Source: Hoeflea sp. 108
Lineage (GTDB): Bacteria; Pseudomonadota; Alphaproteobacteria; Rhizobiales; Rhizobiaceae
Reading direction: 5' to 3'
Length of the DNA: 64,000 nucleotides
Assembly (NCBI RefSeq): GCF_000372965.1
Contig: NZ_KB890024.1
Location: 3,598,839-3,662,838 of the forward strand
The notes beneath the pieces were generated by a model, which saw nothing but the letters and a program-made list of their open reading frames with translations, had not been told where the DNA came from and ran no database searches. The position numbers and the translations under genes were made by a program. Positions 52,766-63,539 of this stretch are shown in pieces (within the stretch, counting starts at the first letter, position 1; every line of letters starts with the position of its first letter).

Positions 52766-53587
52766 GTGAGCGACCGTACTGAAAACCTCTTACTGGTCCT
52801 CCCGGGCCTGCTCCTCCTCGCGCTGGCATTCTTCCTCCCTATCTTTCAGATGCTGGCGCTTTCGGTGTCGGGCCCTGGCGGCCCGACACTTGAACACTTC
52901 GCCCGTTTCCTCGGCGATCCTTTCTATCTCAGCGTGCTCTGGCGCACCGTGAAGCTGGCGCTGATCATCACCGCCGTCTGCGCCGTCATCGGCTTTCCGC
53001 TCGCCTACATCATGGCCCGCGTCGGCCCGTCGCTGCGCCTGTGGCTGGTGATCATGGTGATCCTGCCGCTGATGACCAGCGTGGTCGTCCGCACCTTCGG
53101 CTGGATGGTGCTGCTCAACCGCTCGGGCCTCATTCCGCAGCTTTTCCGCGATCTCGGCCTCGCCGGCCGCAGCTTCAATCTGATGCAGACCGAGACCGCC
53201 GTCGTCATCGGCATGGTCCAGGTGCTACTGCCCTTCATGACGCTGTCGATCCTCGGTGTCATCACCCGCATCGACCCGCGCCTCGAGGAAGCCGCGCGCA
53301 CCATGGGCTGTTCGTTCCTGCGCACCATCGGCTCGGTCGTGCTGCCGCTGTCGCTGCCCGGCATCGTCGCCGGCTCGCTGCTTGCCTTCACGCTCTCGGC
53401 CAGCTCGTTCGTGACGCCAAACCTTCTCGGCGGCGCCCGAATCCAGGTTCTCGCCTCCTCGATCTACAATTCGGTGACCCAGACGCTCGACTGGCCCTTC
53501 GCCGCCGCCCAGGCCGTCATCCTCTTCGTCGGCGTCATCCTGGTGCTGATCCCCTACATCAAGCTTACGGGGCGTTCCGATGGTTAA
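52766..53587 (+). CDS. ABC transporter permease, PotB-like
   Basis: A 273-residue permease with six membrane helices. Seen: the family core with WMVLLNRSGLIPQLFRDLGL and the EAA loop AARTMGCSFLRTIGSVVLPLSLPGI. Start GTG 52766 with GGAGAG upstream. It shares 8 nt with the next permease gene. Confidence 0.92.
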   Translation: MSDRTENLLLVLPGLLLLALAFFLPIFQMLALSVSGPGGPTLEHFARFLGDPFYLSVLWRTVKLALIITAVCAVIGFPLAYIMARVGPSLRLWLVIMVILPLMTSVVVRTFGWMVLLNRSGLIPQLFRDLGLAGRSFNLMQTETAVVIGMVQVLLPFMTLSILGVITRIDPRLEEAARTMGCSFLRTIGSVVLPLSLPGIVAGSLLAFTLSASSFVTPNLLGGARIQVLASSIYNSVTQTLDWPFAAAQAVILFVGVILVLIPYIKLTGRSDG

Positions 53588-54383
53588 GGCTGTCCCCACC
53601 TCGATCCGCATCGCGGCAATCGTCTTCGTCGCCCTGACCGCCCTTTTGCTGCTTGCGCCGCTGATCGTGGTCGTCGGCGCATCGCTGACCGCCAACCAGT
53701 TCGTCAGCTTCCCGCCGCAGGGCCTGTCGCTGATGTGGTACGAGAAGGTGCTGTCGTCGCCGGAATATCTGAGCTCCGGACTGGTCAGCCTGATCGTCGC
53801 CCTGCTGGTGACGGTGACGGCCACGTTCGTCGGCGGTGCTGCAGCCATTGCCATTCATCGCAAGCAGCTGCCCGGCTCGCAGGTTCTGGCCTCGCTGTTC
53901 CTGTCGCCGCTGGTGCTGCCCACCATCATCTACGCCATCGGCATGTTGATGTTCTGGAGCGCGGTCGTCGGCCCCGTGTCGCTGCCTGTTCTGTGGATCA
54001 GCCACACCGTCATCGCCATGCCCTATGTCATCCGCACCACGCTGGCCGTGCTGTCGGAATCCAATCCCTTCCTCGAGGAGGCGGCGCGGACCATGGGCGC
54101 CAACCGCATGCAGCGCCTGTGGCTTGTGGTTGTGCCGCAATGCGCACCGGGCCTGGCGGCCGGCGCCTTTTTCGCCTTCAACATCTCCTTTGACGAGGCC
54201 GTGCTGTCGCTGTTCCTGCGCAAGCCCGGCATGACCACCCTGCCGGTGCAGATCTACGGGCAGCTGGAATTCAGCCCCGATCCTTCCGTGGCCGCAGTGT
54301 CCTCGATCATGATCGCCCTGACCATCGTGCTGATCCTGGTCATCGACCGGCTGCTCGGCATCAAGAAATTCGCGAGTGCTTGA
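53580..54383 (+). CDS. ABC transporter permease, PotC-like
   Basis: A 267-residue permease with an N-terminal helix (about 8-33), a periplasmic segment ending FPPQGLSLMWYEKVL, four to five more helices and the EAA loop AARTMGANRMQRLWLVVVPQCAPG. It pairs with the PotB-like permease, overlapping it by 8 nt. The following ATPase starts 2 nt after the stop. Confidence 0.92.
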   Translation: MVKAVPTSIRIAAIVFVALTALLLLAPLIVVVGASLTANQFVSFPPQGLSLMWYEKVLSSPEYLSSGLVSLIVALLVTVTATFVGGAAAIAIHRKQLPGSQVLASLFLSPLVLPTIIYAIGMLMFWSAVVGPVSLPVLWISHTVIAMPYVIRTTLAVLSESNPFLEEAARTMGANRMQRLWLVVVPQCAPGLAAGAFFAFNISFDEAVLSLFLRKPGMTTLPVQIYGQLEFSPDPSVAAVSSIMIALTIVLILVIDRLLGIKKFASA

Positions 54384-54385
54384 CC

Positions 54386-55426
<1,041 letters not shown>

Positions 55427-55475
55427 TCGCCCCCAGCAGACCAACCCAAAGACAAGACGGAAAATGGAGCCGACT

Positions 55476-56909
55476 ATGAGCGGGTTTGAAACGCGTTTAT
55501 TCATCAATGGCAAGTTCGTCGAAGGTCAGGGCGAGGCCGAGCAGGCCTACGAGCCGGCAACCGGCAAGCCGCTGGCCTCGGTGAGGTCGGCCACGCCGGC
55601 ACAGATCGACGAAGCGGTGCGTTTCGCCGGCCAGGCCTACAAGGGCTGGTCGCGCACCACGCCGAAGGAGCGCAGCCGCGCCCTCTTTGCGATTGCCGAC
55701 GCCGTCGAGGCACGGGCAGATTTGCTGGCGCCGATCGAGTCGCGCAATGCCGGCAAGCCGCTGCGCTACGTTCATGCAGGCGAACTGGCCAACGTCGCCG
55801 ACGTCTTCCGTTTCTATGCCACCGCCGTGCGCAACATGCCGGCCACCGCCGCCGGCAACTATCGCAACGCCCAGCGCACCAGCGTCATGCGCCGCGATCC
55901 GATCGGCGTCGTTGCCCAGATCGCACCGTGGAACTATCCGCTGCTGATGGCTGCCTGGAAGATCGCGCCGGCCATCGCCGCCGGCAACACCGTGGTCATC
56001 AAGCCGTCCGAGCACACCCCGCTCAGCCTTCTGGCGCTGGCCGAAATCTTCGCCGAACTGCTGCCCGCCGGCGTCGTCAACGTCGTCTGCGGCAATGGTC
56101 CCGACATCGGCAACACGCTGATCTCGCACGACCTCGTCCGCATGATCTCGCTGACCGGTGATGTCGGCACCGGCCGCGCCGTGCTGCGCGCCGCAGCCGG
56201 CAACATGATCAAGCGCACCCATCTCGAGCTCGGCGGCAAGGCGCCCGTCATCGTCGCCGCCGACGCCAATCTCGACAGCCTGGTCGAGACGCTGCGCGAG
56301 GCGAGCTTCTACAATGCCGGCCAGGACTGCACCGCCGCCTGCCGCGTGCTCGCCCACCGCGACATCGCCGACGAGCTGACCGAACGGCTGGCCGCGATGA
56401 TCGGCACGCTGGTCTACGGCGCGCCCGAACGTGACGACGTCGAATTCGGTCCGCTGATCACCGCCCGCCAGCGCGACCGGGTCGCCGGCTTCGTCTCGCG
56501 CGCCCACGACAATGGCTGCGACATCATCGCCGGCGGCACCGTGCCCGACCAGCCCGGCTTCTTCTACGCGCCGACGCTGGTCGCAGCCCCCTTCGAGGCC
56601 GAGATCGTGCAGAAGGAAGTGTTCGGGCCGGTGCTGACAATCACGCCTGTCGATTCCGTCGAGACCGCGCTCGACTGGGCCAACGCCTCCGAATACGGCC
56701 TCGCCTCGTCGGTTTGGTCGCGCGACCTGGCAACGGCGGCTTCCGTTGCCGACAGGCTCGAATACGGCGTCACCTGGGTCAACACCCACGGCTCGTTCGC
56801 CACCGAGATGCCACATGGCGGCATGAAGAACTCTGGTTATGGCTCCGACCTGTCGATGCAGTCGCTGCTCGAATACACGCAGGTTCGCCACGTCATGACC
56901 CAGGCCTGA
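55476..56909 (+). CDS. Aldehyde dehydrogenase, aminobutyraldehyde-type
   Basis: A 477-residue NAD-dependent aldehyde dehydrogenase. Seen: N153 in the conserved PWNYP, E251 in LELGGKAP, catalytic C285 in NAGQDCTA, and a C-terminal FGPVLTI and TWVNTHG. Best match by motif is gamma-aminobutyraldehyde/betaine-aldehyde dehydrogenase, which turns 4-aminobutanal into GABA in putrescine degradation. Start ATG 55476 (GGAG 6 nt before); ATG 55464 also in frame. Fifth catalytic piece of the PuuD-DUF3830-ABC block. Confidence 0.9.
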   Translation: MSGFETRLFINGKFVEGQGEAEQAYEPATGKPLASVRSATPAQIDEAVRFAGQAYKGWSRTTPKERSRALFAIADAVEARADLLAPIESRNAGKPLRYVHAGELANVADVFRFYATAVRNMPATAAGNYRNAQRTSVMRRDPIGVVAQIAPWNYPLLMAAWKIAPAIAAGNTVVIKPSEHTPLSLLALAEIFAELLPAGVVNVVCGNGPDIGNTLISHDLVRMISLTGDVGTGRAVLRAAAGNMIKRTHLELGGKAPVIVAADANLDSLVETLREASFYNAGQDCTAACRVLAHRDIADELTERLAAMIGTLVYGAPERDDVEFGPLITARQRDRVAGFVSRAHDNGCDIIAGGTVPDQPGFFYAPTLVAAPFEAEIVQKEVFGPVLTITPVDSVETALDWANASEYGLASSVWSRDLATAASVADRLEYGVTWVNTHGSFATEMPHGGMKNSGYGSDLSMQSLLEYTQVRHVMTQA

Positions 56910-56961
56910 GCCATCGGGTCGCATCATGGTGCCGGCACGCTTTTCTGGTAGAAGATACGCC

Positions 56962-57918
56962 ATGCGTATCCTCGACCTGAACACTTTCCTCGTGCTGGCG
57001 CGCAACCGCCACTTCGGGCGCACAGCCCAGGAGCTGAACACGACGCAGCCGGCCATTTCAACCAGGCTGGCTGCGCTCGAAGCCGAGTTCGGCTGCCGGC
57101 TGGTGCATCGTGGCGACCGCGAATTCCGGCTGACGCCGGAGGGCGAACGCGCCCTCGAAGTGTTCCAGGGCGTCATCGAGAACCTTCAGGACCTTCGCGG
57201 CGAGCTCAAGCAGGGCTACCGCGCCGCCACCACCACCATCCGCATCGGCGTCATCGACTCGGTCGCCTCGACCTGGATGCCGCAGCTGGTGGAGACGCTG
57301 CGCGAGGAAGCACCCAACCTCCGCATCGAGCTGACCGTCGAGGCCACGTCCGACCTCGTCCATCATATGGAACGCGGCAAGTTCGACCTGATCTTTTGCC
57401 TCGACCCCGCCATCGGCGACGGCTTCCGCAGCTTCATCGCCTGCGTCTGGCAGATGACCTGGGCCGGCTCGCCCAAGCTGGTGCAGCAAGGCCAGACCTA
57501 CAGCGTCGACGAGCTGGCGCGCATGCCGATCGTGACCTTTCCCAAGGACACCCCGCCCTACCGCCAGATCGCGCCCTACTTCCAGGACGAGCGCGTGCTG
57601 GCCTCGAAGATGACCAGTTCGAACTCGCTGTTCGCCATCATCAACCTTTTGATCGACGGCTTCGGCGTGGCCGCACTTCCCACCGTCACCATCGAACGCG
57701 AGCTCAAGCTGGGGCTGCTGCACCAGATGGACGTGGCGAAATGGTTCCCGCCCATGCCGATCGTCGCCACCTACCAGTCGTCCACCCACCAGAAGATCAT
57801 TCAGCTGGTTGCCGAATATGCCCGCCAGAGCGCCAGCGCCTTCTGTGCCCGCTCGCGCCCCGGCACCGCCTGGACCGTTGATACGTCACCCGCCGTCAGC
57901 GCGGCTGCCCAGGGCTAG
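56962..57918 (+). CDS. LysR-family regulator
   Basis: A 318-residue regulator. Seen: LysR HTH (about 1-60) with NTFLVLARNRHFGRTAQELNTTQPAISTRLAALE, then an effector domain (about 90-290) beginning IRIGVIDSVASTWMP, typical of the periplasmic-binding-like fold. Start ATG 56962. Last gene of the amine block; it presumably controls it, and the shared 15-mer before PuuD and DUF3830 is the prime operator candidate (inference). Confidence 0.9.
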   Translation: MRILDLNTFLVLARNRHFGRTAQELNTTQPAISTRLAALEAEFGCRLVHRGDREFRLTPEGERALEVFQGVIENLQDLRGELKQGYRAATTTIRIGVIDSVASTWMPQLVETLREEAPNLRIELTVEATSDLVHHMERGKFDLIFCLDPAIGDGFRSFIACVWQMTWAGSPKLVQQGQTYSVDELARMPIVTFPKDTPPYRQIAPYFQDERVLASKMTSSNSLFAIINLLIDGFGVAALPTVTIERELKLGLLHQMDVAKWFPPMPIVATYQSSTHQKIIQLVAEYARQSASAFCARSRPGTAWTVDTSPAVSAAAQG

Positions 57919-57957
57919 ACGTAAGACAGCCACCGGTGGGCTCAGGCCTGTCGTGAC

Positions 57958-59013
57958 TTAGTCGACGCCCAATGCGCGCCCGAGGGCGGATTTCCAGCTG
58001 GCTGCGAAGGCGGCGGAGATGCGCGCCTGCGGAACCATGCTGTCAAAGCCGTGGTATGCACCCGGCGCCACCGACATTTCGACCGGCACGCCGGCCTCCA
58101 TCAGTCGCGCCGCGAAACCGATCGATTCCTGCGCGAACAGATCGAGCGTGCCCACCCCGATCCAGGTGGACGGAAGGCCACCGAAACTGGTTGCGCGTGC
58201 CGGCACGGCCTCCGCGGGCGCGTCGTCCATGACCGGCTTGCGGCCAAGCGCAGATGTCCAGCCGAAGAGGTTAGACTGCCAGTTCCAGATGAAAGTACCG
58301 ACATGGGCGGGCGGCGTGCGCAGAGCGGTGCGGTCGTCGAGCATCGGGTAGCGCAACAGCTGGAAGCGGATCGGGAGTTCTTTCCGGTCGCGTGCCCGGA
58401 GCGAGACGGCTGCCGCCAGCCCCGCGCCCGCGCTTTCACCCATCACGGCGATGCGTTGCGGATCGATACCAAGCTCCTCCGCCGATCCATGCAGCCATGC
58501 GAGCGCCGCATAGGCGTCGTTCAGGCCGGCCGGAAACGGATATTCGGGCGCGAGGCGATAGTCGACCGACACCACGACGGCGCCGAGTTCGGCCGACAGG
58601 TGCTGCAGTTCCTGTATCGCGACCTCCGGCTTGCCGACGACCAGACCACCGCCATGGATATGCAGGATCGCGGGCTTGGCGGAACGCTCCGGGGCAGGAT
58701 CGAGGACGACGATCCGCAGCTTCGAATTGCCCTCGCCGCCGGCAATGAACCGGTCCTCGGGCTGGATGGCCGGCAGCGGCAAGGCCGGAGGGAACTGGGT
58801 GCCGCGCACCGCCTGCAGATTGTCCATGCCGAGATGAAGCGGCGGGATCCGGTCGAGGATCGGGCGAAGCTCGGGATCGACGAGACCAAGCGGGTCGGTG
58901 ATCGTCGGCGCTGGTTGTCCGGGCGCCGGTGCGGCGGTCTCGGCGCTGGCATCGGCGGCGAACATGAGGGCGGACAAAGACATGGCGGCGAGTTCCCTGC
59001 GGTTGAGGCGCAT
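57958..59013 (-). CDS. HSL-family alpha/beta hydrolase/esterase with Tat-like signal
   Basis: A 351-residue exported esterase. Seen: twin-arginine-like start MRLNRRELAAMSLSALMF with likely cleavage near residue 24 (DASAE), oxyanion HGGG at 120-123, nucleophile S194 in GESAGAG, and the late Asp and His in GTLDLFAQES and GAYHGFDS. Hormone-sensitive-lipase-type enzymes hydrolyse acyl or acetyl esters. Start ATG 59013. Lies 38 nt after the MFS exporter stop on the same strand, so may be cotranscribed and under the divergent LysR gene. Confidence 0.85.
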   Translation of the reverse strand: MRLNRRELAAMSLSALMFAADASAETAAPAPGQPAPTITDPLGLVDPELRPILDRIPPLHLGMDNLQAVRGTQFPPALPLPAIQPEDRFIAGGEGNSKLRIVVLDPAPERSAKPAILHIHGGGLVVGKPEVAIQELQHLSAELGAVVVSVDYRLAPEYPFPAGLNDAYAALAWLHGSAEELGIDPQRIAVMGESAGAGLAAAVSLRARDRKELPIRFQLLRYPMLDDRTALRTPPAHVGTFIWNWQSNLFGWTSALGRKPVMDDAPAEAVPARATSFGGLPSTWIGVGTLDLFAQESIGFAARLMEAGVPVEMSVAPGAYHGFDSMVPQARISAAFAASWKSALGRALGVD

Positions 59014-59051
59014 GATGGTTTTCCTGGAAGTTTGTGAGGGTTTGTCGATGT

Positions 59052-60461
59052 CTAGGCCCCTGCCCGCCCGGACTTGCCTGGGAGCAGGAAGAAGCCAGCG
59101 GCAGCGCCTGCAAGCAGGATAGCGGCAGCGGCGGTGAAAGCACTGGAATGAACGTCGAGCGGAGCGGACGAGCCCACTGCCGCAATGACAAGGGTCGAAG
59201 CGAGGACCGACGCACCGCCCATCTGCAACGAGGTGTTGACCAGCCCCGAGATCATACCTGCCTCGCCCTTTCTGGCCGACGAGGTTGCGGCTTCCGTCAG
59301 GCAGACAAAGGAAAGCGCCGAGCCGAAGCCGCCGATGGCGAAGGCCACGGATGACGCAGCGATGAAGGGCTCGGGCGCCGCCGGCAACCAGGACAGGATG
59401 AGGGCCGAGACACCCATCAAGACAAAGCCGAGCGCCACGATGATGCGCGGGGCAAGGCGCCCCATGGCGGCGGGAGCAAAACGCGCCCCGGCGATCGAGG
59501 CAAGCGCCATTGGCAGGAACAGCAGCCCGGTTTCGAGCGGTTGCAGACCGCGCACCTGCTGGAAGTACAGGGACCCGAAAAACAGCATGACCAGCGGGCC
59601 GGCGGAGTGGACGAAAATCAGCGCGTTGCCGGCCGCGACAGGACGGAGACGGAGCACGCCGAGGTCGAGCAGCGGAGCGGCGCTGCGACGCTCGATGGCG
59701 ACGAAGGCACCGAGCAGCACCATGGAAGCAGCCAGGATAGCCAAGGTCATGGGGGTCGGCGCCGCCATCTCGGCAATGCCAAGAGTAAGGGCAGCGAAGC
59801 CAAGGGTTGCCGTGGCCGCACCGGCCCAGTCCAAGCCAGCTGCGGACGCCGCTTCGGTTTCGGACTGCCCCTTCGTCCTGCTCGTGGCCCAGGCCATGGC
59901 GAGGCCGAGCGGTACATTGACGAGCAGCACCGACGACCAGCCGAAATAATTGGTGAGAAGGCCGCCGAGCAAGGTGCCGGACGCAACACCGACAGTCGCC
60001 GACGAGGCGAACAGCCCGAGCGCGCGCAACCGTGACGGGCCGGCGGGGAAGTGCAAGGTGAGCAGAGCCAGCGAATTGGCCGCCAGCATGGCGGAGCCGA
60101 CACCCTGCAGGCCCCTTGCGGCGATCAGCATCGCCATCGACTGGCTGAAGGCGCCGATGAGCGAAGACAGCGCGAAGACCAGCGCGCCGGCGGTGAAGAC
60201 GCGGCGGTGGCCGATGCGGTCGCCCGCCCTGCCCGCCAGGAGCAGCAGCCCGCCAAAGGTGAGCGCATAGGCGTTGAAGACCCATTGCAGGTCGCGTTCG
60301 TTGGCGCCGAGGGCTTGCGCCAGCGCCGGGCCGGCAACCATCAGGACGACGGCGTCGATGACCACCAGGAATTGGGCGCCGCAGATGATTGCCAGCATCA
60401 GCCGCGCGGATTGTGCCGGCGTGCCGGCTTCGGGTGAGGAGTGTGAAAACATCTGGTTCAT
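59052..60461 (-). CDS. MFS exporter of the DHA2 (14-helix) type
   Basis: A 469-residue membrane exporter with about 14 helices. Seen: motif A GRAGDRIGHRRVF between helices 2 and 3, the antiporter motif C GVASGTLLGGLLTNYFGW, and the usual LVVIDAVVLMVAGPALAQAL first helix, which in this family often reads LDxTIVNVALP. It probably expels drugs or metabolites by proton antiport. Start ATG 60461. Divergent from the LysR gene across 63 bases. Confidence 0.88.
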   Translation of the reverse strand: MNQMFSHSSPEAGTPAQSARLMLAIICGAQFLVVIDAVVLMVAGPALAQALGANERDLQWVFNAYALTFGGLLLLAGRAGDRIGHRRVFTAGALVFALSSLIGAFSQSMAMLIAARGLQGVGSAMLAANSLALLTLHFPAGPSRLRALGLFASSATVGVASGTLLGGLLTNYFGWSSVLLVNVPLGLAMAWATSRTKGQSETEAASAAGLDWAGAATATLGFAALTLGIAEMAAPTPMTLAILAASMVLLGAFVAIERRSAAPLLDLGVLRLRPVAAGNALIFVHSAGPLVMLFFGSLYFQQVRGLQPLETGLLFLPMALASIAGARFAPAAMGRLAPRIIVALGFVLMGVSALILSWLPAAPEPFIAASSVAFAIGGFGSALSFVCLTEAATSSARKGEAGMISGLVNTSLQMGGASVLASTLVIAAVGSSAPLDVHSSAFTAAAAILLAGAAAGFFLLPGKSGRAGA

Positions 60462-60517
60462 GGGGAGAAGATAGATTATCCCGACAGATGCGATAATTTG
60501 GTCAAACTGGAATTAGT

Positions 60518-60533
60518 ATCTACAATGGTAGAT
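60518..60533. promoter_or_regulatory. LysR-type dyad over the LysR start
   Basis: ATCTAC-AATG-GTAGAT is a perfect 6-4-6 inverted repeat with the start codon 60525 in its loop (ATC-N10-GAT shape). It lies in the divergent promoter with the MFS exporter and is a likely autoregulatory site. Confidence 0.5.
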
Positions 60534-61463
60534 AATGGAAAAGCGCTGGGGCCGACCGTTGAACGCCTTCCGCCGGTCGAGGCCGTCGTCATCTTCACCC
60601 GCGTTGCCGAGACGGGCAGCTTCACCGCAGCGGCTCGCGCCATGGGTGTTCCGCTGGCGACCGTCAGCAAACGGGTGGCCGAGCTGGAGGAGCATCTCGG
60701 CGTCAGGCTGATCGCGCGGACGACACGGCGCTCGTCGCTGACCGAGCCGGGCAAGCGCTTCCTCATTCATGGCCGGCTGATCGTCGACGCTCTGCAGCGG
60801 GCAACCGACGAGGCAGCCCATGCGGTGGCCGAGCCTTCCGGGCGGCTCAGGCTGACCATGTCGTCGGTGCTGGTCGAGGCCGGCCTCGGCAGGATCGTGG
60901 CGCGCTTCGTCGCCGCCAACCCGAAGCTGCGCTGCGAGATCGACGTTTCCGATCGTTACGTCGATCTCGTCGCCGAAGGGTACGACCTTGCCGTGCGCGT
61001 CGGAAAGCTCAAGGATTCCTCGCTGATCCGCCGCAAGATCGGCAGCACGGAGGCATCGATGTTTGCCGCCCCGTCCCTGATCGCTGCGCATGGCATGCCG
61101 TCACGCCCAGGCGAACTCGCCGGCTGTCCGCTGATCGGCGAGCAGATCGCCCCGAGCGAAAGCCAGACCTGGGCACTTCATCACGACGCCCACAAGCCGG
61201 TGAAAATCGAGTTCAAGCCGCGCATGTCGGCCAACAGCGTGCGTGCCATCGCAGAGGCCATCGAAGCCGGGCTCGGCATTGGCCGGTTGCCGACTTTCGT
61301 CGGCCGCAGGATGGTCGCAGAGGGAACCGCCATCCACGTGTTGCCCGGCTGGGCCGGCCCCAGCCTGGATATTTCGCTTGTCCATGCTGCCAACCGCGGC
61401 ATGCTGCCGGGCGTGCGTCTTCTGATCGACACCTTCACGCGCGAAACCGGAGCGCTTCTTTAG
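60525..61463 (+). CDS. LysR-family regulator divergent from MFS exporter
   Basis: A 312-residue LysR regulator. Seen: HTH with FTRVAETGSFTAAARAMGVPLATVSKRVAELEEHLG (about 24-60) and the effector domain from about residue 100 (GRLRLTMSSVLVEAGLGRI). The TVSKR wording marks the CrgA/YafC-like subgroup, many of which control neighbouring export or oxidoreductase genes. Start ATG 60525; its codon sits in a dyad, so a later start cannot be excluded. Confidence 0.88.
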   Translation: MVDNGKALGPTVERLPPVEAVVIFTRVAETGSFTAAARAMGVPLATVSKRVAELEEHLGVRLIARTTRRSSLTEPGKRFLIHGRLIVDALQRATDEAAHAVAEPSGRLRLTMSSVLVEAGLGRIVARFVAANPKLRCEIDVSDRYVDLVAEGYDLAVRVGKLKDSSLIRRKIGSTEASMFAAPSLIAAHGMPSRPGELAGCPLIGEQIAPSESQTWALHHDAHKPVKIEFKPRMSANSVRAIAEAIEAGLGIGRLPTFVGRRMVAEGTAIHVLPGWAGPSLDISLVHAANRGMLPGVRLLIDTFTRETGALL

Positions 61464-61511
61464 GTACCGCACGACCAGTCCGTACGGCACTAAAGCTTGA
61501 TCAGCCGCGTC

Positions 61512-62345
61512 TCAGCGCAGCCGTTCGGCGTGCCATTTGAGGTGGTCGTCCATGAAGGTCGAGATGAAGTTGTAGGAATGGTCATAGCCGTCCTGCATGC
61601 GCAGGGAGAGGCCGATGCCGGCCTTGCCGCACGCCTCCTCGAGCAGCCAAGGGCGCAGGCCGTCGTTGAGGAAACCGTCGGCGGAACCCTGGTCGACCAG
61701 GAACTCCGGGAAGCGCTTGCCGTCCTCGATCAGCAGCGTCGTATCATAGGCGCGCCATGCGGCCTCGTCCGGGCCGAGATATTTCTCCAACGCCGGCTTC
61801 GACCAGCCGGCCGTCGATGGCTGGGCAATCGGTGCAAAGGCCGAGCAGCTCTTGAAGCGCTCGGGGTTCTTGAGTGCGATGGTCAAAGCGCCATGCCCGC
61901 CCATCGAATGACCAAAGATCGCCTGGCGCGACATGTCGGCGGGGAAGTTCGCGGCGATCAGCGCAGGCAGTTCCTCCGTGACATAGGAGTACATGCGGTA
62001 GTTCGCGGCGAACGGCGCCTGCGTGGCATCGACATAGAAGCCGGCGCCCGAACCGAACTGCCAGTTGTCCTTCTCGTCGGCCACGCCTTCGCCGCGCGGG
62101 CTGGTGTCGGGGCAGACGATCATCAGGCCGAGTTCGGCCGCCAGGCGCCGGTACTCGCCCTTGTCCATGACGTTGGCATGGGTGCAGGTGAGGCCCGACA
62201 GGTACCACAGCACCGGCACCGGACCGTCCTTGGCCTGCGGCGGCACGAACACGGCAAAGGTCATGTCACAGGCGCAGGCCTCGGAGGCATGCGAATAGAC
62301 ACCCTGAATGCCGCCATGCGACTTCGACGTGGAAACGGTCTTCAT
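61512..62345 (-). CDS. fghA: S-formylglutathione hydrolase
   Basis: A 277-residue esterase. Seen: nucleophile S147 in IFGHSMGGHGALT, WYLSGLTCTHAN (oxyanion), QGSADGFLNDGLRPW with the acid, and the His in GYDHSYNFI. It hydrolyses S-formylglutathione to formate and glutathione in glutathione-dependent formaldehyde detoxification. Start ATG 62345; the extra 26 residues upstream are not in the family. The partner dehydrogenase (AdhC-type) is not in the window. Confidence 0.93.
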   Translation of the reverse strand: MKTVSTSKSHGGIQGVYSHASEACACDMTFAVFVPPQAKDGPVPVLWYLSGLTCTHANVMDKGEYRRLAAELGLMIVCPDTSPRGEGVADEKDNWQFGSGAGFYVDATQAPFAANYRMYSYVTEELPALIAANFPADMSRQAIFGHSMGGHGALTIALKNPERFKSCSAFAPIAQPSTAGWSKPALEKYLGPDEAAWRAYDTTLLIEDGKRFPEFLVDQGSADGFLNDGLRPWLLEEACGKAGIGLSLRMQDGYDHSYNFISTFMDDHLKWHAERLR

Positions 62346-62552
62346 CTGATCTGCCTTCTCGTCCTGCAAACTCGGATCCGGCATAGCCGCAGACGGATGA
62401 GGCCGCAACTCAAAGAGAGACATCGGATGTCGCCTGATGCCGGATGCCGGCCATCACGCTGCTGTGAAGCCCCGGCCGCTTCCCGCCGGGAATAAACCCG
62501 GCCGCACCGCGGTCCTTCATGCATGCGCCATGATGGCGCGGAGGAGACCGAC

Positions 62553-63509
62553 ATGACCTCCCATCGCGATGACACCGACGGCGACGGCATCACCCGCCGC
62601 CATGCACTGGAATGCATGCTCTGGGCCGGCACCGGCGTGCTCTGGACCGTCTCGGGCGGCGTGCCCGTCTCGCTCAACCTGCTCGGCGAAGCCGAGGCCG
62701 CTTCAGCGCTTTCAGGCGGCTTCACCTTCCTGCAGATTTCCGACAGCCACATAGGCTTCGACAAGGCCGCCAACCCGCATGCGATCGACACGCTGAAAGA
62801 GGCGATCGGCAAGATCCATGCCCTGCCTGTCAAGCCTTCTTTCCTGATCCACACCGGCGACATCACCCACCTGTCCAAGGCCGAGCAATTCGATACCGCC
62901 CGCGAGATCATCGGCGGCGCCGGCTTCGACGTGCACTATGTGCCGGGCGAGCACGACGTCATCGACGAGAACAACGGCCGCGCCTATCTCGACCGCTACG
63001 GCAAGAACACCAAGGGCGCAGGCTGGTTTTCCTTCGACCAGAACGGCATCCATTTCGTCGGCCTGGTCAATGTCGTCAATCTCAAGGCCGGTGGCCTGGG
63101 CAATCTTGGTGCCGAACAGCTCGCCTGGCTTGCCGACGACCTCAAACCGGTCAGCGCCTCCACCCCGATCGTCGTCTTCGCCCATATCCCGCTGTGGACG
63201 ATCTATCCCGAATGGGGCTGGGGCACCGACGACTCGACCCAGGCGCTGGCGCTGCTCAAGCGTTTCGGCTCGGTCACCGTGCTCAACGGGCACATCCATC
63301 AGATCATGCAGAAGGTCGAAGGCAATGTGACCTTCCACACGGCGCGCTCGACGGCCTTCCCCCAGCCCGCGCCCGGAACAGCCCCTGCCCCCGGACCGAT
63401 GACGGTTCCGGCCGGACAGCTGCGCAGCCTGCTCGGCATCACCGATGTCGCAGTCAAGCAAGGCAAGACCGAGCTTGCCATCATCGACACCACCCTGGCC
63501 GGGGCATGA
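62553..63509 (+). CDS. Tat-exported calcineurin-like metallophosphoesterase
   Basis: A 318-residue phosphoesterase. Seen: a twin-arginine start GITRRHALECMLWAGTGVLW (about 12-31), then the metal-binding blocks DSHIGFD, HTGDITH, GEHD, FAHIPL and NGHIHQ in the right order for the dimetal site. Ribosome binding site GGAGGAG precedes ATG 62553. The substrate is unknown. The following cupredoxin and sigma factor genes form a conserved run in many Rhizobiales (recalled from genome contexts), suggesting envelope or copper stress duties. Confidence 0.87.
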   Translation: MTSHRDDTDGDGITRRHALECMLWAGTGVLWTVSGGVPVSLNLLGEAEAASALSGGFTFLQISDSHIGFDKAANPHAIDTLKEAIGKIHALPVKPSFLIHTGDITHLSKAEQFDTAREIIGGAGFDVHYVPGEHDVIDENNGRAYLDRYGKNTKGAGWFSFDQNGIHFVGLVNVVNLKAGGLGNLGAEQLAWLADDLKPVSASTPIVVFAHIPLWTIYPEWGWGTDDSTQALALLKRFGSVTVLNGHIHQIMQKVEGNVTFHTARSTAFPQPAPGTAPAPGPMTVPAGQLRSLLGITDVAVKQGKTELAIIDTTLAGA

Positions 63510-63539
63510 ACGGCGATGCCGCCCTCTGGAGAAAATGCC

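Noticed and set aside
57958..60285. Single 775-codon minus-strand frame joining the MFS and esterase genes
   Set aside because: The N-terminal part is out of frame with the true MFS gene; only the part from ATG 59013 encodes the esterase, so it is not a fusion.
60518..60533. Nod box
   Set aside because: It is a single ATC-N10-GAT dyad; a nod box needs two half sites over about 47 bp, and no nod genes are present.
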